Part shown: positions 1 to 10,440 of the stretch, in pieces
Layout: each line of letters starts with the position of its first letter
Numbering within the stretch: position 1 is the stretch's first letter
Assembly: GCA_946894095.1 (NCBI GenBank)
Contig: OX335647.2
Span: 23,082,001 to 23,146,000, forward strand
Reading direction: 5' to 3'
Length of the DNA stretch: 64,000 nucleotides
Source of the DNA: Incurvaria masculella
Lineage: Eukaryota > Arthropoda > Insecta > Lepidoptera > Incurvariidae
The notes under the pieces: generated by a model
Databases searched by the model: none
What the model saw: the letters and a program-made list of their open reading frames with translations, nothing else
Told to the model about the DNA's origin: nothing
Program-made: the position numbers and the translations under genes

Positions 1-94
1 GTCTGCAACGCAGGCAAAACGTTAAATCAATGTATGTATGATCTTAAACATTATGTAAGTAGGAGGCATTGATTACGGGAGTAGGAATTGTAGG

Positions 95-285
95 AGAATT
101 CCAAATGATAGCTACACAGCAGGTGGAAAAATGGAGAGACGCAATACCCGCGAATGCTATGTTTGCTGGTTCCGGTCCAGACTTACAATGTATTCATGGA
201 GTCGTTCTTTTTACAGGGCTCTTTCTTTAATTAATGAGTCCTTGCTTCACGGTCGATTATGCATACATATCACATTCCTTGGAAA
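95..285 (+). repeat. Repeat family K, copy 1
   Basis: About 190 bp that matches, in the opposite orientation, 32876-33085, and matches in part 37876-37965. The most conserved segment runs from TTACAGGG through TCTTTCTTTAATTAATG to TTGCTTCACGGTCGATTA. The copies share the same order of blocks but are clearly diverged, so this is an old dispersed repeat of unknown class. No coding capacity or terminal repeats were seen. Confidence 0.6.
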
Positions 286-849
286 AAGTGACGTAAGAAT
301 ATGCTTAGTACGAAAAAATGTATTTACTTACTACGGTTCTACACGGAATTTTGTCCTGTTTAACCCCACTGCTCACCCCTCGGGTAATCGAGCATGTAAG
401 TATCTTACATTTAATAAGAATTGAGATATGCATACATTCACTTCGTATCAAAATCGGGTAAGCGGTTCTCAAGTTCTGAGCAGACAGAAGGACAAATATA
501 CAGACATGATTATATTATATTATTTCATAAGTTTGTTTCTTAAACGTGTTTTCATACACAGGTAAGTACTGAATAGTTGCACAGCTATGCATGCGGTGTG
601 CACAACTTTATTGGAATGTTACCTAGTATTTGTTAACATGATTTATGGTAAATGTTGTTTTGTGTGCCAAATAAAAAAATTTTTTTATAAAAGACAGCAG
701 ATTTTGGATTTTATAAAATTTAGTGATGATCATAGGTTTATCTAAGGCTCCTGTGTAGCTGACATGGAATTTGTTAAATTTGTAGCCTATATCTGAATTT
801 TCTTTCAAAGAGCAAAACTAAATAATTCGGCAAACCTCGAACAACACCA

Positions 850-1060
850 CCACTGCAGCGGTGTGTGTAGCGCCGGCCGCCCCGCCGCCTCCGCCGCCGT
901 GTAGCGGCACGGCACGGCGGCTGTGGCGGCGGCACGGCACGAGCGCGACGCGCCGCGGCAACGGCACCGCATGCACGGCGACCCTGGCGCGGGAGGGGCG
1001 ACCCCCTCCGCGGGCTCCCTTCACCGCCGCCGCCAATGGCCGCGCGCGCCGCGCCAGCGA
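850..1060 (+). promoter_or_regulatory. GC-rich promoter-proximal region
   Basis: Strongly GC-rich block made largely of CCG/GGC and GGCACGGCAC repeats in otherwise AT-rich DNA. It ends about 40 bp before a TATA box and 75 bp before a CAGT initiator. Reading frames through it are open on both strands, but only because GC-rich DNA has few stops. The position directly upstream of a credible core promoter and first exon makes a proximal regulatory role the simplest reading. Confidence 0.5.
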
Positions 1061-1100
1061 AAGGTATTATATACGAGTGGATTTTGCACTGCGAATACGC

Positions 1101-1136
1101 TATAAGTCAAAATAGAGCCTAACGGAACGGACCAGT
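1101..1136 (+). promoter_or_regulatory. Core promoter: TATA box plus CAGT initiator
   Basis: TATAAG lies at 1101-1106 and an arthropod-type initiator CAGT at 1133-1136. If the A at 1134 is +1, the TATA box starts at -33, the expected spacing. No good downstream promoter element is visible around +28. A second TATA-like run (TATTATATA) lies near 1064-1072. The inferred transcript reaches the ATG at 1235 after about 100 nt. Start sites were not measured. Confidence 0.6.
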
Positions 1137-1190
1137 CGCCCGGCGTTCGCGCGCCGGAATAAAAACGTGTCGCGCCCCCGTGGTGCGGTG

Positions 1191-1214
1191 ATGCGCGGTT
1201 GTGTTGTGGCCTGA
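1191..1214 (+). other. Upstream ORF in 5' UTR
   Basis: ATG at 1191 opens a seven-codon frame ending in TGA at 1212-1214, between the inferred transcription start (1134) and the main ATG (1235). It is out of frame with the main ORF and ends before it, so it could damp translation of the downstream frame. It may also be incidental. Confidence 0.45.
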
Positions 1215-1234
1215 ACGGACTGTCTGACTGTGCG

Positions 1235-1331
1235 ATGGGGTGCGGAGTTAGGTGCTGCCTCGCGGGCCTGGCGTTGTGTCTGGCGGTGGAGCTGGCGGCC
1301 TCCGTTCGAGTCCTGCCGAAGAGGAAAAAAG
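1235..1331 (+). CDS. First coding exon of an unidentified secreted or membrane protein (signal peptide)
   Basis: The ATG at 1235 sits in a favourable context (G at -3 and +4). The exon encodes 32 codons: a short basic start, then a hydrophobic core (residues 8-19, CLAGLALCLAVE) and small residues AAS at 21-23 suitable for signal peptidase. A basic stretch follows (VRVLPKRKK). A consensus 5' splice site, AAG|GTAGG, follows with the donor GT at 1332-1333. The exon ends in phase 1 (one base of a Gly codon). Phase-1 introns after signal peptides are typical of extracellular modular proteins such as immunoglobulin-superfamily adhesion molecules and receptors, but the family cannot be named from 32 residues. 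Read through unspliced, the frame stops at 1385-1387. The context (core promoter, 5' UTR) supports a real first exon; no later exon was confidently found. Confidence 0.6.
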
Positions 1332-2374
1332 GTAGGACCTTTTTTTCCGTGGAAAACCCTCCGTGCGGCTTGGAGAAGTGCGTGTGATTCGATTTGATTG
1401 GCAATGTCACTGATGAAACGTGAGTGATCTGTGTCATCAATCAGAGAATAGGGAATACGTTCAAATGGGGATGACAACTCTCAAAGTGGCGATAGAATAG
1501 CTTGCCCCAAGAACTAATAGATATATGGAAGATTTAGTTAAACTTTTATTTTATTCAATTCCCGACAAGTATCAGAATACGCTTTTTATATCATGACAAA
1601 CAATCTCAATGGGAACAAATATTATTTTTTGTAAAATGTTATCCTTGGTTTCATAAAAAAAAATCCAAAAAAAACCACAAAATTACAATGTTTCGAAACT
1701 GTAATCAAAATAAAAAATTTAAACCCTTCCACCTAGTAAGCAAAGACGGGTTTTTGACACGTTTACACGAAAATTCATAAAAAAACATGTCACAAAAGCA
1801 CATAAATAACGATTTGACAGGAGCGAGCTATGACGGCGCCATCTATATGAAATAAATATATGTTTTGTTCGATTTTTAAACAAGGCCATTGGCACACAAT
1901 CTGTGCTGCATCTTCCTTATTCCAAATTCAAATTAATTCTACAAATAAATCGAACTTTCCACGCGCCGCTAAATAGTGAAACCTGCGAGCGTGTCGGTCG
2001 GACCGCACGCCGCCGCTGGCTTCCTTTCGTTGAGTTGTAATTAACGCAATCTATCGCCTACCTGCTTCTATTATCGGCTCGGCTCAGTGTTGCCATATTG
2101 TCTCGGGACAAGGCATTGGCCTCACTCACACGTCACAACGCAACCACAACGAGTGCATAAACCGATAACACAAATAAAACTCGCTTACCGGGAGATCCGC
2201 ATATTTTAACTAACCATTTTCGGATATTTTACTTTATTTGTGGTGTGAGACCTTGTTTCTTGCCAAATTTCATGATTGTAGGTGAATGGGAAGTACCCTA
2301 TATAATATATAAAAGCCGTATTTTTTATCGCGTTAACTAAAACTCCAGAGGCCTTAGAACCGTTAGCGCCGTGA
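1332..2374 (+). other. Start of large putative intron; no gene seen
   Basis: AT-rich sequence after the splice donor at 1332. It holds no convincing ORF or recognised repeat. A somewhat GC-richer stretch at about 1970-2110 has no recognisable motif. Confidence 0.4.
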
Positions 2375-2588
2375 TTTTTTAGGGTTCCGTACCCAAAGGG
2401 TGAAAACGGAACCCTATTACTAAGCCTCCGCTGTCCGTCCATCCGTCCGTCCGTCTGTCACAGGGCTGTATCTCATGAACCGTAATAGTTTGGCAGCTGA
2501 ATTTTTCACAGAGTGTGTATTTATTTTGCCGCTATAACAACAAATATGTAAAATTTAAAAATAATAAAAAATAAAGGGGGCCTAAAAG
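2375..2588 (+). repeat. Lepidopteran repeat family E, partial copy 1
   Basis: Starts TTTTTTAGGGTTCCGTACCC, then a GTCC/GTCT-rich run, then GGGCTGTATCTCATGAACCG, then TTTTGCCGCTATAACAACAAATA. It lacks the other end (GAGTCGGACTCGCAC...CCGGCC) seen in the complete copies at 13178, 47834, 48309 and 49546. The family is very common in moths and butterflies; its class is not certain. Confidence 0.75.
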
Positions 2589-2627
2589 TGTCTTAATAAA
2601 TAGACAGACGGACGGACAACGATGTGG

Positions 2628-2805
2628 TTGCCTTCTCTGCTTACTAGGTGTTAGAGTTAAGCCGTGTATGTCACATCGAGTTGGATGAAAGGTGTTCGAA
2701 GCGGCAATGAAAATGCAGTTATTATTGAACTGGGCCGCTGTTCAATGTAGCCGAAACCAATGTAGGAAATGTCCTGGCATGGCCCCTCATACCTTCTCTT
2801 GTTAC
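2628..2805 (+). mobile_element. SINE body fragment (shared-body SINE), diverged
   Basis: Old fragment keeping the order TACTAGGTG - GGATGAAAG - TCGAAGCGGCAATGAAAA - TGTAGCC - GTCCTGGCATGG of the shared SINE body. It has many substitutions and no recognisable head. Confidence 0.55.
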
Positions 2806-3204
2806 AAGACAGTAGGAAATACATTTTGCATAAATTGCAGGTTCATTGTGAAGGATTTGTGTATCAACAAAATTAACCCACACACAAAGAATGAATTAAT
2901 AAACGCACACAAGTTAATTACCAACATTTCAAAACAACGTAACAGATATAACATTAAGTCCAACTTAATTACGTCTGTGGCTCGCAATCACAAGCATTGT
3001 TATTATTCGAGTTTGTTCAGTTTTAATTTATTTGTTAATATTATGTTTTAATAATGCAACTGCTGCATTTGGCTATGTTTTGTACAGAAAGCTTGCATTC
3101 TAAATTCAAAATGTATCAATTTTAAACCGTACATCATGGTCTGGAGCTGTGTAGGTTCTGGCACACAAAAAAAGGTACAAGGGCGTCTTTCGTGGTTCTA
3201 ATTT

Positions 3205-3430
3205 CGAAACAACTGGAGGTCCTCTCCCATATTACTACTAGGCGGTAAGGTTAGTGCCATTGCATAAATGATGGTCGAAGCGGCAATGAAAATTGTCCGT
3301 GTTTTCCATGCAGTTGAGTTACAGGCGTGCACTAAGGGAGGCCCTGGCATGGCACCGAGTTCCCATGTGTGCTTTGAGCTAATATAATGATACTAAGTGA
3401 GGTATCAGCCATACATATCCAGTTACAAGA
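3205..3430 (+). mobile_element. SINE body fragment (shared-body SINE), diverged
   Basis: Contains GATGGTCGAAGCGGCAATG, TTGTCCGTGTTTTCCAT, CCTGGCATGGCACC and the 3' end CAGCCATACATATCCAGTTAC, in the order of the complete copy at 50961-51357. The head is missing. Confidence 0.65.
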
Positions 3431-4129
3431 ATAAAACAATTTAATTAAGGCTATCATGAAAGCAGCGGAAATTGAAGATTTGAACATTTTAAGTAATGCA
3501 TACTTTGTCCATTGGCCAAAGTAAAATATTGCAAGGCGATTTCCATAAAACTAGAGAAATCATATTCTAGACCCTTTCTATAAAAAGTTCTGTTCCCTAC
3601 CCCTAAAAGTTGTCAGATTTCAATCATTTTTAACCACTGGAGAAAGCTTCATTCTATGTCCATATATTTTTGTAAATATGTGTATTTTTCAGTAAAAACA
3701 GTTAACAAAAATGTATACTAAAAAAAATGTACGGACGTAGATTTTGACAGTATATTATAGAATCAAAAATTGAAAAAAACCTAGTAAAAAATTAAGAGCA
3801 TGCAAACAGTTATCACCCGTCGTATTGGGAATTGATAGAGTAACGGTTCTCTATTTTTTTACCGTGGTACTGAATGAATGACAAAATATTCATACGGTAA
3901 TTTTATTCAAGTAACTTTAACTTATTACCTACTATGTGTCACCGAATGATAATTTCGCCTGCAATAAACGCAAGTGTTCCTATAACTTCATTCACACAAA
4001 GTATTCACATACGACAGATAAGGTGCAGTTAGAATTCAAGTGCACACACCAGTCGGACCGGTGCCAGTGTCTACACACATGTCTATTACACCACACCCAC
4101 AGTGTGGGAACATTCGGAACGAATCAACC

Positions 4130-4645
4130 TTAAGGTGGCCCATCCCGCTCATCTCCCCATACAAAAGGGGAAAAAAGATCACGCCCATATTTCTTGTCAG
4201 AGATCCAAAATTTTGCTCAAAATAGCTTTATTTGATCGAACTAGATGTCTGATGACCATTGGCATTGTAAAATTGTGTTTGGTTTCTAAATTATAAGGTC
4301 CGAAAGTTTGAATTGTTGCGCGTTTTATACAATAATTTTGGAGGTGGATTACGCAATGATAAAGTAAGAACATCTTAAAAAGATTAGTCATCAGACATAG
4401 CTTATTTAATCAAGATTTATAATCTATTTGGTTTTTGTTAGATTTTTGACTACAGCGGTCGTGGTTTACTTTTAGCTATAAGTCGTTTTGAAATACAAAT
4501 TTTCGTAAAATTTACCAAATCATACACTATGCACATTGTCTTTTTTGTGGACATGTTGCATCTTCCTCATCACGGAGCGCAACAGCACGGTTTTGTACCG
4601 TGGTACCCGCGAATGAGTTAGGCCCGCCGGGTTGGGCCACCTTAA
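4130..4645 (+). mobile_element. TTAA-flanked MITE family A, copy 1
   Basis: Non-autonomous DNA element beginning TTAAGGTGGCCCATCCCGCT and ending GGGTTGGGCCACCTTAA. The inverted ends share GGTGGCCCA and TTAA is present at both ends, with flanks that differ from copy to copy. This fits a TTAA-specific (piggyBac-like) target, although the tip sequence is not typical piggyBac. A short inverted repeat around CACGGT...ACCGTG lies inside the right end. No ORF of its own. Orientation is defined here by the CCCATCCCGCT end first. Confidence 0.8.
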
Positions 4646-5149
4646 TACACCTGGTATACTTACACTCGTTTTTTTTTAAAGTCATACACTTAATTACGCC
4701 GCTTAAGAGGATAATGCGGTGATCGAGTTTCATACAATGCTTCGTAGGGATTCTTCTGTACACTTTTTTCTTGATAACTTATCTTTTATACTTTAAATAC
4801 GCCATTGCACATTTGAATACCGGCCTTTAGAAGCTAAAGATAAGCTATCCAATAACCTCTTAAAATTCCGTTTTGACTAGAACATCTATATTTGCACGTT
4901 CCTTATGTAATGTGTTGTCGTTTGATCATTAATTTTACACACCTCTTTTCATTATTTTTTCTCAATGAAATTATATTTTTTTAAATATATTTTCCTTCAA
5001 AGCATTCTTTCCCATTGTACATCAACCATAACCAATTTTAAATCAACAACTGTGCCGTTCCGTTAAATGCTCCATCATCCGTGAATAAAACAACAGTGAT
5101 TTCACTTTCAGTGGCGGTAAGCAAGTAAAAGTTAACCGTGTTAGCACAG

Positions 5150-5400
5150 AATACGTTAATAGTGGCATTAGTCCGAAGATGGACGCAGAATCTCGCTCGG
5201 AGCGGCGCGGGTGAGACCGGTCCGTCTCGCGGTACCGCATTTTCCTCCCGTGAGTTTTCCCGATAATTAGCGCCCGCGATGGAAATCGCTCGTCTCCAAC
5301 GAGAGTAGGAAATTAGCGAATTAAGTGGGCGATTGGAGGAAATTGCGTCTGTCATGCGAGCGGTGCGTGCGGCGACGTGAAGCTCGCCGTCGTTGCGTCA
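5150..5400. other. Unique GC-rich island
   Basis: GC-rich, CpG-containing block in AT-rich DNA with no matching copy elsewhere in the window. A 105-codon open frame exists on the minus strand but has no recognisable domain, signal peptide or convincing splice context. Candidate regulatory sequence or unrecognised exon. Confidence 0.3.
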
Positions 5401-6130
5401 AATTGTAGATAAATATGTTACGGTTAAAGGCCGATGTCGGTTCAAGTCCGAAATCTTTTTATCCGTGAAGGTAACTAATATTTTCAAGATATACCTGTGT
5501 CCAGGGCACTAATTTAGAGTATATGGTGAGAAAAAAAATAACCTTAACCAAATTTTTTTTCGAATTTTTTCACACAAATAAATAAAAAAACATTTTAAAG
5601 TTCTATTTTTCCTTGACATCAACTATTAACGAATACACTCAACATGGATATAAGTGCAGAAATCAAAAAACATCGAGAAAAAAATAATTTCGTACTTTGA
5701 CCAATATCGGGCTTTAACCGTAATATATATATTATTAAATATGTACGTTTTTTTTAAAGGGGATATAATAATTATATCTTTCTAATCTCATTAATATCCT
5801 GCGATTGTGTTGGTAGATTTTATGCATCGTGCTTTTGATAAAAACACCAAGTTGCTATGAAATTGATTTATACTAATAACCCCAATAACTGTGATTTTAT
5901 TTACAAATAAATAAAAAATATTTGACACCTAAGTGTGCGTTGAACTGAAATAACATATATACGTATATCATCAAACTGTTTTTTGATAAGATGGAGATGA
6001 AAGTACGCCTCATTTGATGATCAATGAATCATATTAATTTCCCATTTCCTACGCACTTCAGATCTACATTTGTTTCTACTTTTTATTTCAGGTTCTAAAA
6101 CCTTTACTTTGCATTTCTACGACACATGCG

Positions 6131-6504
6131 TTTCTGCCACACCCAAGTCTCGTTTCTGCCACACCCAAGTCTCGTTTCTGCCACACCCAAGTCTCGTTTC
6201 TGCCACACCCAAGTCTCGTTTCTGCCACACCCACGTCTCGTTTCCGCCACACCCAAGTCTCGTTTCTGCCACACCCAAGTCTCGTTTCTGCCACACCCAA
6301 GTCTCGTTTCTGCCACACCCAAGTCTCGTTTCTGCCACACCCAAGTCTCGTTTCTGCCACACCCAAGTCTCGTTTCTGCCACACCCAAGTCTCGTTTCTG
6401 CCACACCCAAGTCTCGTTTCTGCCACACCCAAGTCTCGTTTCTGCCACACCCAAGTCTCGTTTCTGCCACACACAAGTCTCGTTTCTGCCACACCCAAGT
6501 CTCG
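6131..6504. repeat. 22-bp tandem array, 17 units
   Basis: Seventeen head-to-tail units of TTTCTGCCACACCCAAGTCT+CG (22 bp), exactly 374 bp. Units 5, 6 and 16 each carry a single substitution; the rest appear identical. Because 22 is not a multiple of 3 and the unit lacks stops, several frames on both strands stay open through it. Those long frames with repeated residues are therefore artefacts, not genes. There are no spacers, so it is not CRISPR-like. Confidence 0.95.
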
Positions 6505-6705
6505 GATCTGTCACCTGCGAATATCGCCTCCGCCACTCCCAACTCTCGCTTCTGCAACACCCTTGTCCCACTCCTGCCATCTCCGAAAATCCTTCCACCG
6601 CAGCCTTGCTTTTGCCACACCAAATTCCAGCTCTACGACGCCCGAGTCTCACTTTTGGCGTGCCAAAGAACCGATTCTGCCACACCCGAACATCGCTTTC
6701 ATAGT
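6505..6705. repeat. Decayed continuation of the 22-bp array
   Basis: The 22-bp register continues to about 6592 with degenerate units. By eye these match the consensus at about 13, 17, 16 and 12 of 22 positions. More scattered relics follow (for example TTCTGCCACACCCGAACATCG near 6675). This looks like the old edge of an array whose left part was re-amplified recently. Confidence 0.75.
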
Positions 6706-8734
6706 TTAATTAGATGGTTTGAATTGTACAAATAACTTGACCTGGTCACTGAGAAATCGATAGATACTACGTGGAACTTGTATTTCAAAGTTTTTTAGAA
6801 ACTTCTCTACGTTTACATTTTACTAAATAAAACTCTCGGAAGCCGTTTTAAAAACATTTAATTATAGATATACGGTGTGATCATTTAAAAACAATTGAGA
6901 TTGTATTCCTCCCCAAGCAACTTATGCAGAGGACAGAGCACCAATTAATAGTAACATGACGATTTTGAGAACCCACCGTTTTTAGGCTAGACTATTGTGT
7001 ATCGTATGATTTATGATTAATTGCTGTTAAAGTTTCAGGATTCAACGCCAGTTATTATAATTTCCCAAACCAATCTGCACAATATTTTGCGATAAAAAAA
7101 AACATCTTTAAGATAAAAACCAACTTCTTTTCATCACCCTTTCAGTCAATTATCCACACCGGAACAGACAGTACCGCCCACGTTTGTAATTTACAACCTC
7201 TGATAGCTTAATCGCCCGCATTTAATTACCATAACATTACAAACAGCGGCACAGAACGAGTGTGTCTACAACGAAAGGCATCTGCAACTACGATGCTGTA
7301 TAACGTGTTCATTTGTTAATTCCATTTGTCGTGGAACAATCAATTTGAGATCCATGGTGATCATAAGCTAATTCAGCAAACCCAAATCCTCAATGTTCGA
7401 GGGTGTCTCGCAATAGTTGCCTAGTCACTACACTATCGGTGACACGAAAATAAGCAGTGCCGCCTGTGAAGCTTCGCAGGCGATTACTGGCTGAGCCTCC
7501 TAACCCATTCACATTACAACAATAATATGTTATAATTTTAAGAATGCACATCTAATGCTTCTCTTTTTTCCTGTTTATTTCTACAACATTTGTAAGTCTT
7601 GGTTTTGTATCATTGTTTAAATAGTTTAATGTACAATTTTTTTTGTTTTTTACCCGCCTGCGCAAGGGGGGTAATTTAAATAAAAATTATTTCTTTCTTT
7701 CTTTCTTTCTCTAAAAAAACCATTTTTTTTTACATTGCTGGTTTCGTTGTGGAAACGATGCTAAATGTTACCCATAAATCATACATTGTTTTTTTTTATG
7801 AAATTTTAAAATAATAGTTATAATGCAACATCTCACACGAACACAACATTTCCGGAGGAATTCGGTACCAGGCCAGCTCCTTACCTTATTCTCTTACAGC
7901 TACATTGAACTCAATTGAAAACATTTGAATATAAGTTTGAAATATTTTTTTAATTGCCCTAAGTGGTTACACTAGGTGGAAAGAAACCTATAGAAGCGCT
8001 ACATAAGGAAAGTTTGGAAAGTCAAAATGCTACTTTGCAAACGAATCGACTAATCGAGTATGGCGCTTGATTGGCTGGCTGCTTGACTCATCTCGCCCCT
8101 AGATTGTTTAGCTAAACATTGGGATTCATCGCCAAAGATGGCAATGTTAGCATCAAATAAGTTCGCTCTGTTATTCCAGCCTTGCCTGTTCTCGCTTTCG
8201 CTCCTGCCAACAAAGATTGATTTATCCGTTGGCTTAAAAATGCTTTTAATTAGTCCGAAAGAGCCGTATCCACCGACAAAGGCGCTGCCAACTAGAGCAA
8301 AGGAAGCGATTCGACCTAGGAACGAATACCAGACAATTATAGTTTTCACCTCTCCGCCGCCTAAGCGATGGCGGATCAATTACTAGTATTTCGATCATCA
8401 ACAACTTCACGCATCTAAGGAAAAACTGGCGTTGTGCAAGTTTGATCACGCGACCGCACCGGAAAGAGTTGCCGGCAGAGCTGATTCACCTACGCACTCG
8501 TAATTATGAAGCGTAAAATAATATGAATGTTATATAGTGTGACGCTAGCGAAATCAAACCGTTACGTGCTGTGCTTATGTAAATTGGGCGGAGCCGCACT
8601 GCATTCGTTGGTGCGTGTGGACTGACCCGAAAAGTCGTACATATAATTGGAATTATTTTAATACTTTTCAAAGAACTAGATATGGATGGATGAATCACGC
8701 CTTTTGTCACGATATAAGTATATTACTAAAGGAG
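6706..8734. other. Long AT-rich stretch without a gene
   Basis: No gene recognised. A near-palindrome, CGCCTGTGAAG/CTTCGCAGGCG (10 of 11 pairs), lies at about 7459-7480. A CCCGCCTGCG motif followed by a (TTTC)n tract at about 7655-7711 resembles the 3' end of a LINE or SINE. A 109-codon minus-strand frame at 8050-8379 and an overlapping plus-strand frame have no recognisable features. Confidence 0.35.
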
Positions 8735-8850
8735 ATACGTGCCATGCCAGGATCTTCCCTTTACTTGAACACGGCTAAAATAAACTGGACTGAAAACATG
8801 GGCAATTTTGAATTATAGCTTCCAACATATTTCAGTTAATGCGATTGCAA
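8735..8850 (-). mobile_element. SINE body fragment, diverged
   Basis: Minus-oriented fragment recognised from GTGCCATGCCAGGATCTTCC, a relic of CACGGCTACATTGAACTGGA, and GAAAACATGGGCAATTTT. No head and no tail are visible. Confidence 0.55.
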
Positions 8851-9249
8851 ACAACTCCATATTACCATACAGCCTTTCCATCGTTTTAGTCAGAAAAGAA
8901 CCTAAGCCCTACAATTGTACATGACCTAAAATGAAAATTCGATCACCGAATCTTATAAACTCCAACTTCTCGCATTTGTCTGTCTGTCCGCTTATAACTT
9001 GAGAAACACAGACCAGATATTGACGCCGTTTTTTGCTCACATCGACACTTCGAATACATTCTAAGTTACTCAGAAATCGGGTAAATAAAATGGGTGAAAT
9101 CAGGGAAAAACGGACTATTCTGACATTCGATATAAATGGTGAAACAAAAAACATGTACTTTTGACAGCTTCATACTTCTAAAGTTTAAAAGTTACAAAAA
9201 CATAGTTATGTCGTTGAGAAGATCCATCTGACGGCAACACAGAAATTAA

Positions 9250-9805
9250 TGAGCGACCCATCTAGCACCCACTGTTTGCAATTTTCTAAAATTACCAACC
9301 CAAGTCGTAGTCGCAGACGTATTGGAGAGTTTGTGTTTTTTTTTTTTTTTAATGTGACTGGACATGATGGCTAATACCACACCTTCTGTCATGGTATTAG
9401 CCCAACACACCACATGGGAACTAGGTGCCATGCCAGGACCTTCCTTATATTGCTCGGCTACATTGAACTGGATGGAAAACACGGACAATTTTCATTGCCG
9501 CTTCGACCATCGTTCATTCAATGCGATGGTACCAACCCGGGCGGGATTAACCCTACCACCTAGTAAGTAAGGAAGGGGACCTACAGTTTAACGTGGAATC
9601 CGAACCACGGCCAGCCTCTCTCAACGGTCTAATGGTCACCCATCCAAGACCAGACCGGACCCAGCGTTGCTTAACTTCGGAGAGCGATCGCCGAAGTGTC
9701 GCGCCACTGGGCCACTGAGGCTGACGTGAGGTGTGGGAAGGAACTTACTTGGCGAAAGCTTTTCGGGAACACATATGCGCGCGGTGGCGATGTTTGGACT
9801 GAGTC
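9250..9805 (+). repeat. Repeat family C, copy 1, interrupted by a SINE
   Basis: The left part (9250-9335) contains GTCGCAGACGTATTGGAGA. The right part (9726-9805) contains GGGAACACATATGCGCGCGG and GCGATGTTTGGACTGAG. Together they match the order seen at 36543-36645, so the 5S-type SINE at 9336-9725 inserted into a pre-existing copy. Other copies lie at 29437, 35935 (minus) and 11960 (minus). Class unknown. Confidence 0.65.
9336..9725 (-). mobile_element. 5S/tRNA-headed SINE, full-length copy
   Basis: Read on the minus strand the element starts with a tRNA-like A box (TGGCCCAGTGGCGCG). It continues into a 5S rRNA internal promoter: CCGAAGTTAAGCAACG (box A), then the intermediate element, then CTTGGATGGGTGACC (box C). 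A body follows that starts near GTGGTTCGGATTCCACG and is shared with the tRNA-headed SINEs, then the 3' end ATTAGCC...CAGTCACATT and an A tail (T run at 9336-9350). It is very similar to the copies at 37248, 40673 and 52495, so the family was recently active. Confidence 0.85.
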
Positions 9806-10324
9806 CATGCGACGGAGTCGTAAATAAGGTCAATATCACACTTCTTGTTCCATTTTTATGTTGTGGTTCCAATAAACCGCAAAAAATACAATTTTTTATA
9901 TTTTTTACCAAATGCAATACTCGAAACCCTATCAAACATATTTACCGCTAAACCCAAGAATCTTGAATCTAATCAGCCATCGCGGCTCCATATAGGTAAG
10001 CGACATTATCTGGATTTCGCGTGGTCGCAGGCGCTGCATAGTAATTAAGATCCAGGATATCTCCTTTTCCAGCGAGCACGCTCGAATTGCGGAGCGCATT
10101 TTCATCACTTTGCGTCATCCGCAGTGTAGGGCACGGCATTGACTACGTCGCTTCACCGCACTGCAGCCGCGCAGCCCCGGCTGCAGTAGTCTAGGAGACG
10201 CTGCAAGCTTTGTTACATCATCTGATACAGCACGCCGAGTGCCCCGGGTCTTTTCTCTCATCGAGAAGTCATAGGTTCACCCGGCCATGCATACATCAAT
10301 TAATTTATCTTTTTTATTCCAGTG

Positions 10325-10440
10325 CATTTCGTCACGAAATCGCATTCGCTCCATTTCGTCACGAAATCGCATTCCTTCGATTTCGCACATCTATGTAAAA
10401 CTGTAGGTCACCTTCCATGCTAAATAGTAGGGTTAAGCCT
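10325..10440 (+). mobile_element. tRNA-headed SINE fragment with internal duplication
   Basis: Contains GTGCATTTCGTCACGAAATCG, then a duplicated ATTTCGTCACGAAATCGCAT block, then ATGTAAAACTGTAGGTCACC and TAGTAGGGTTAAGCC of the shared body; truncated on the right. The duplicated block includes the interrupted palindrome ATTTCGTCACGAAAT. Head and 3' end are not recognisable. Confidence 0.6.

Noticed and set aside
1021..1477. Two minus-strand frames opposite the first exon
   Set aside because: Shadows of the GC-rich promoter and exon region; the plus strand has promoter, signal peptide and donor evidence.
5697..5720. Mirror of ACCGTAA/TTACGGTTAAAG motifs near 5410 and 5710 as inverted repeat ends
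   Set aside because: TTACGGTTAAAGGCCGATGTCGG (5414) and CCAATATCGGGCTTTAACCGTAA (5701) are inverted and about 290 bp apart, but the inner parts do not continue to pair convincingly; possible MITE, left unannotated for lack of a second copy.
6131..6504. CRISPR-like array
   Set aside because: Units abut with no unique spacers, and the context is a eukaryotic nuclear genome.
6070..6735. Long overlapping open frames on both strands with repeated residues
   Set aside because: They are produced by the stop-free 22-bp tandem array, whose unit is not a multiple of three, so several frames stay open; no gene.
8050..8386. Overlapping ~100-codon frames on both strands
   Set aside because: Mutual shadows without domains or context.
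9660..9725. 5S rRNA gene
   Set aside because: Only the internal promoter part of 5S is present, joined to a tRNA-like A box and a SINE body; it is a SINE head.
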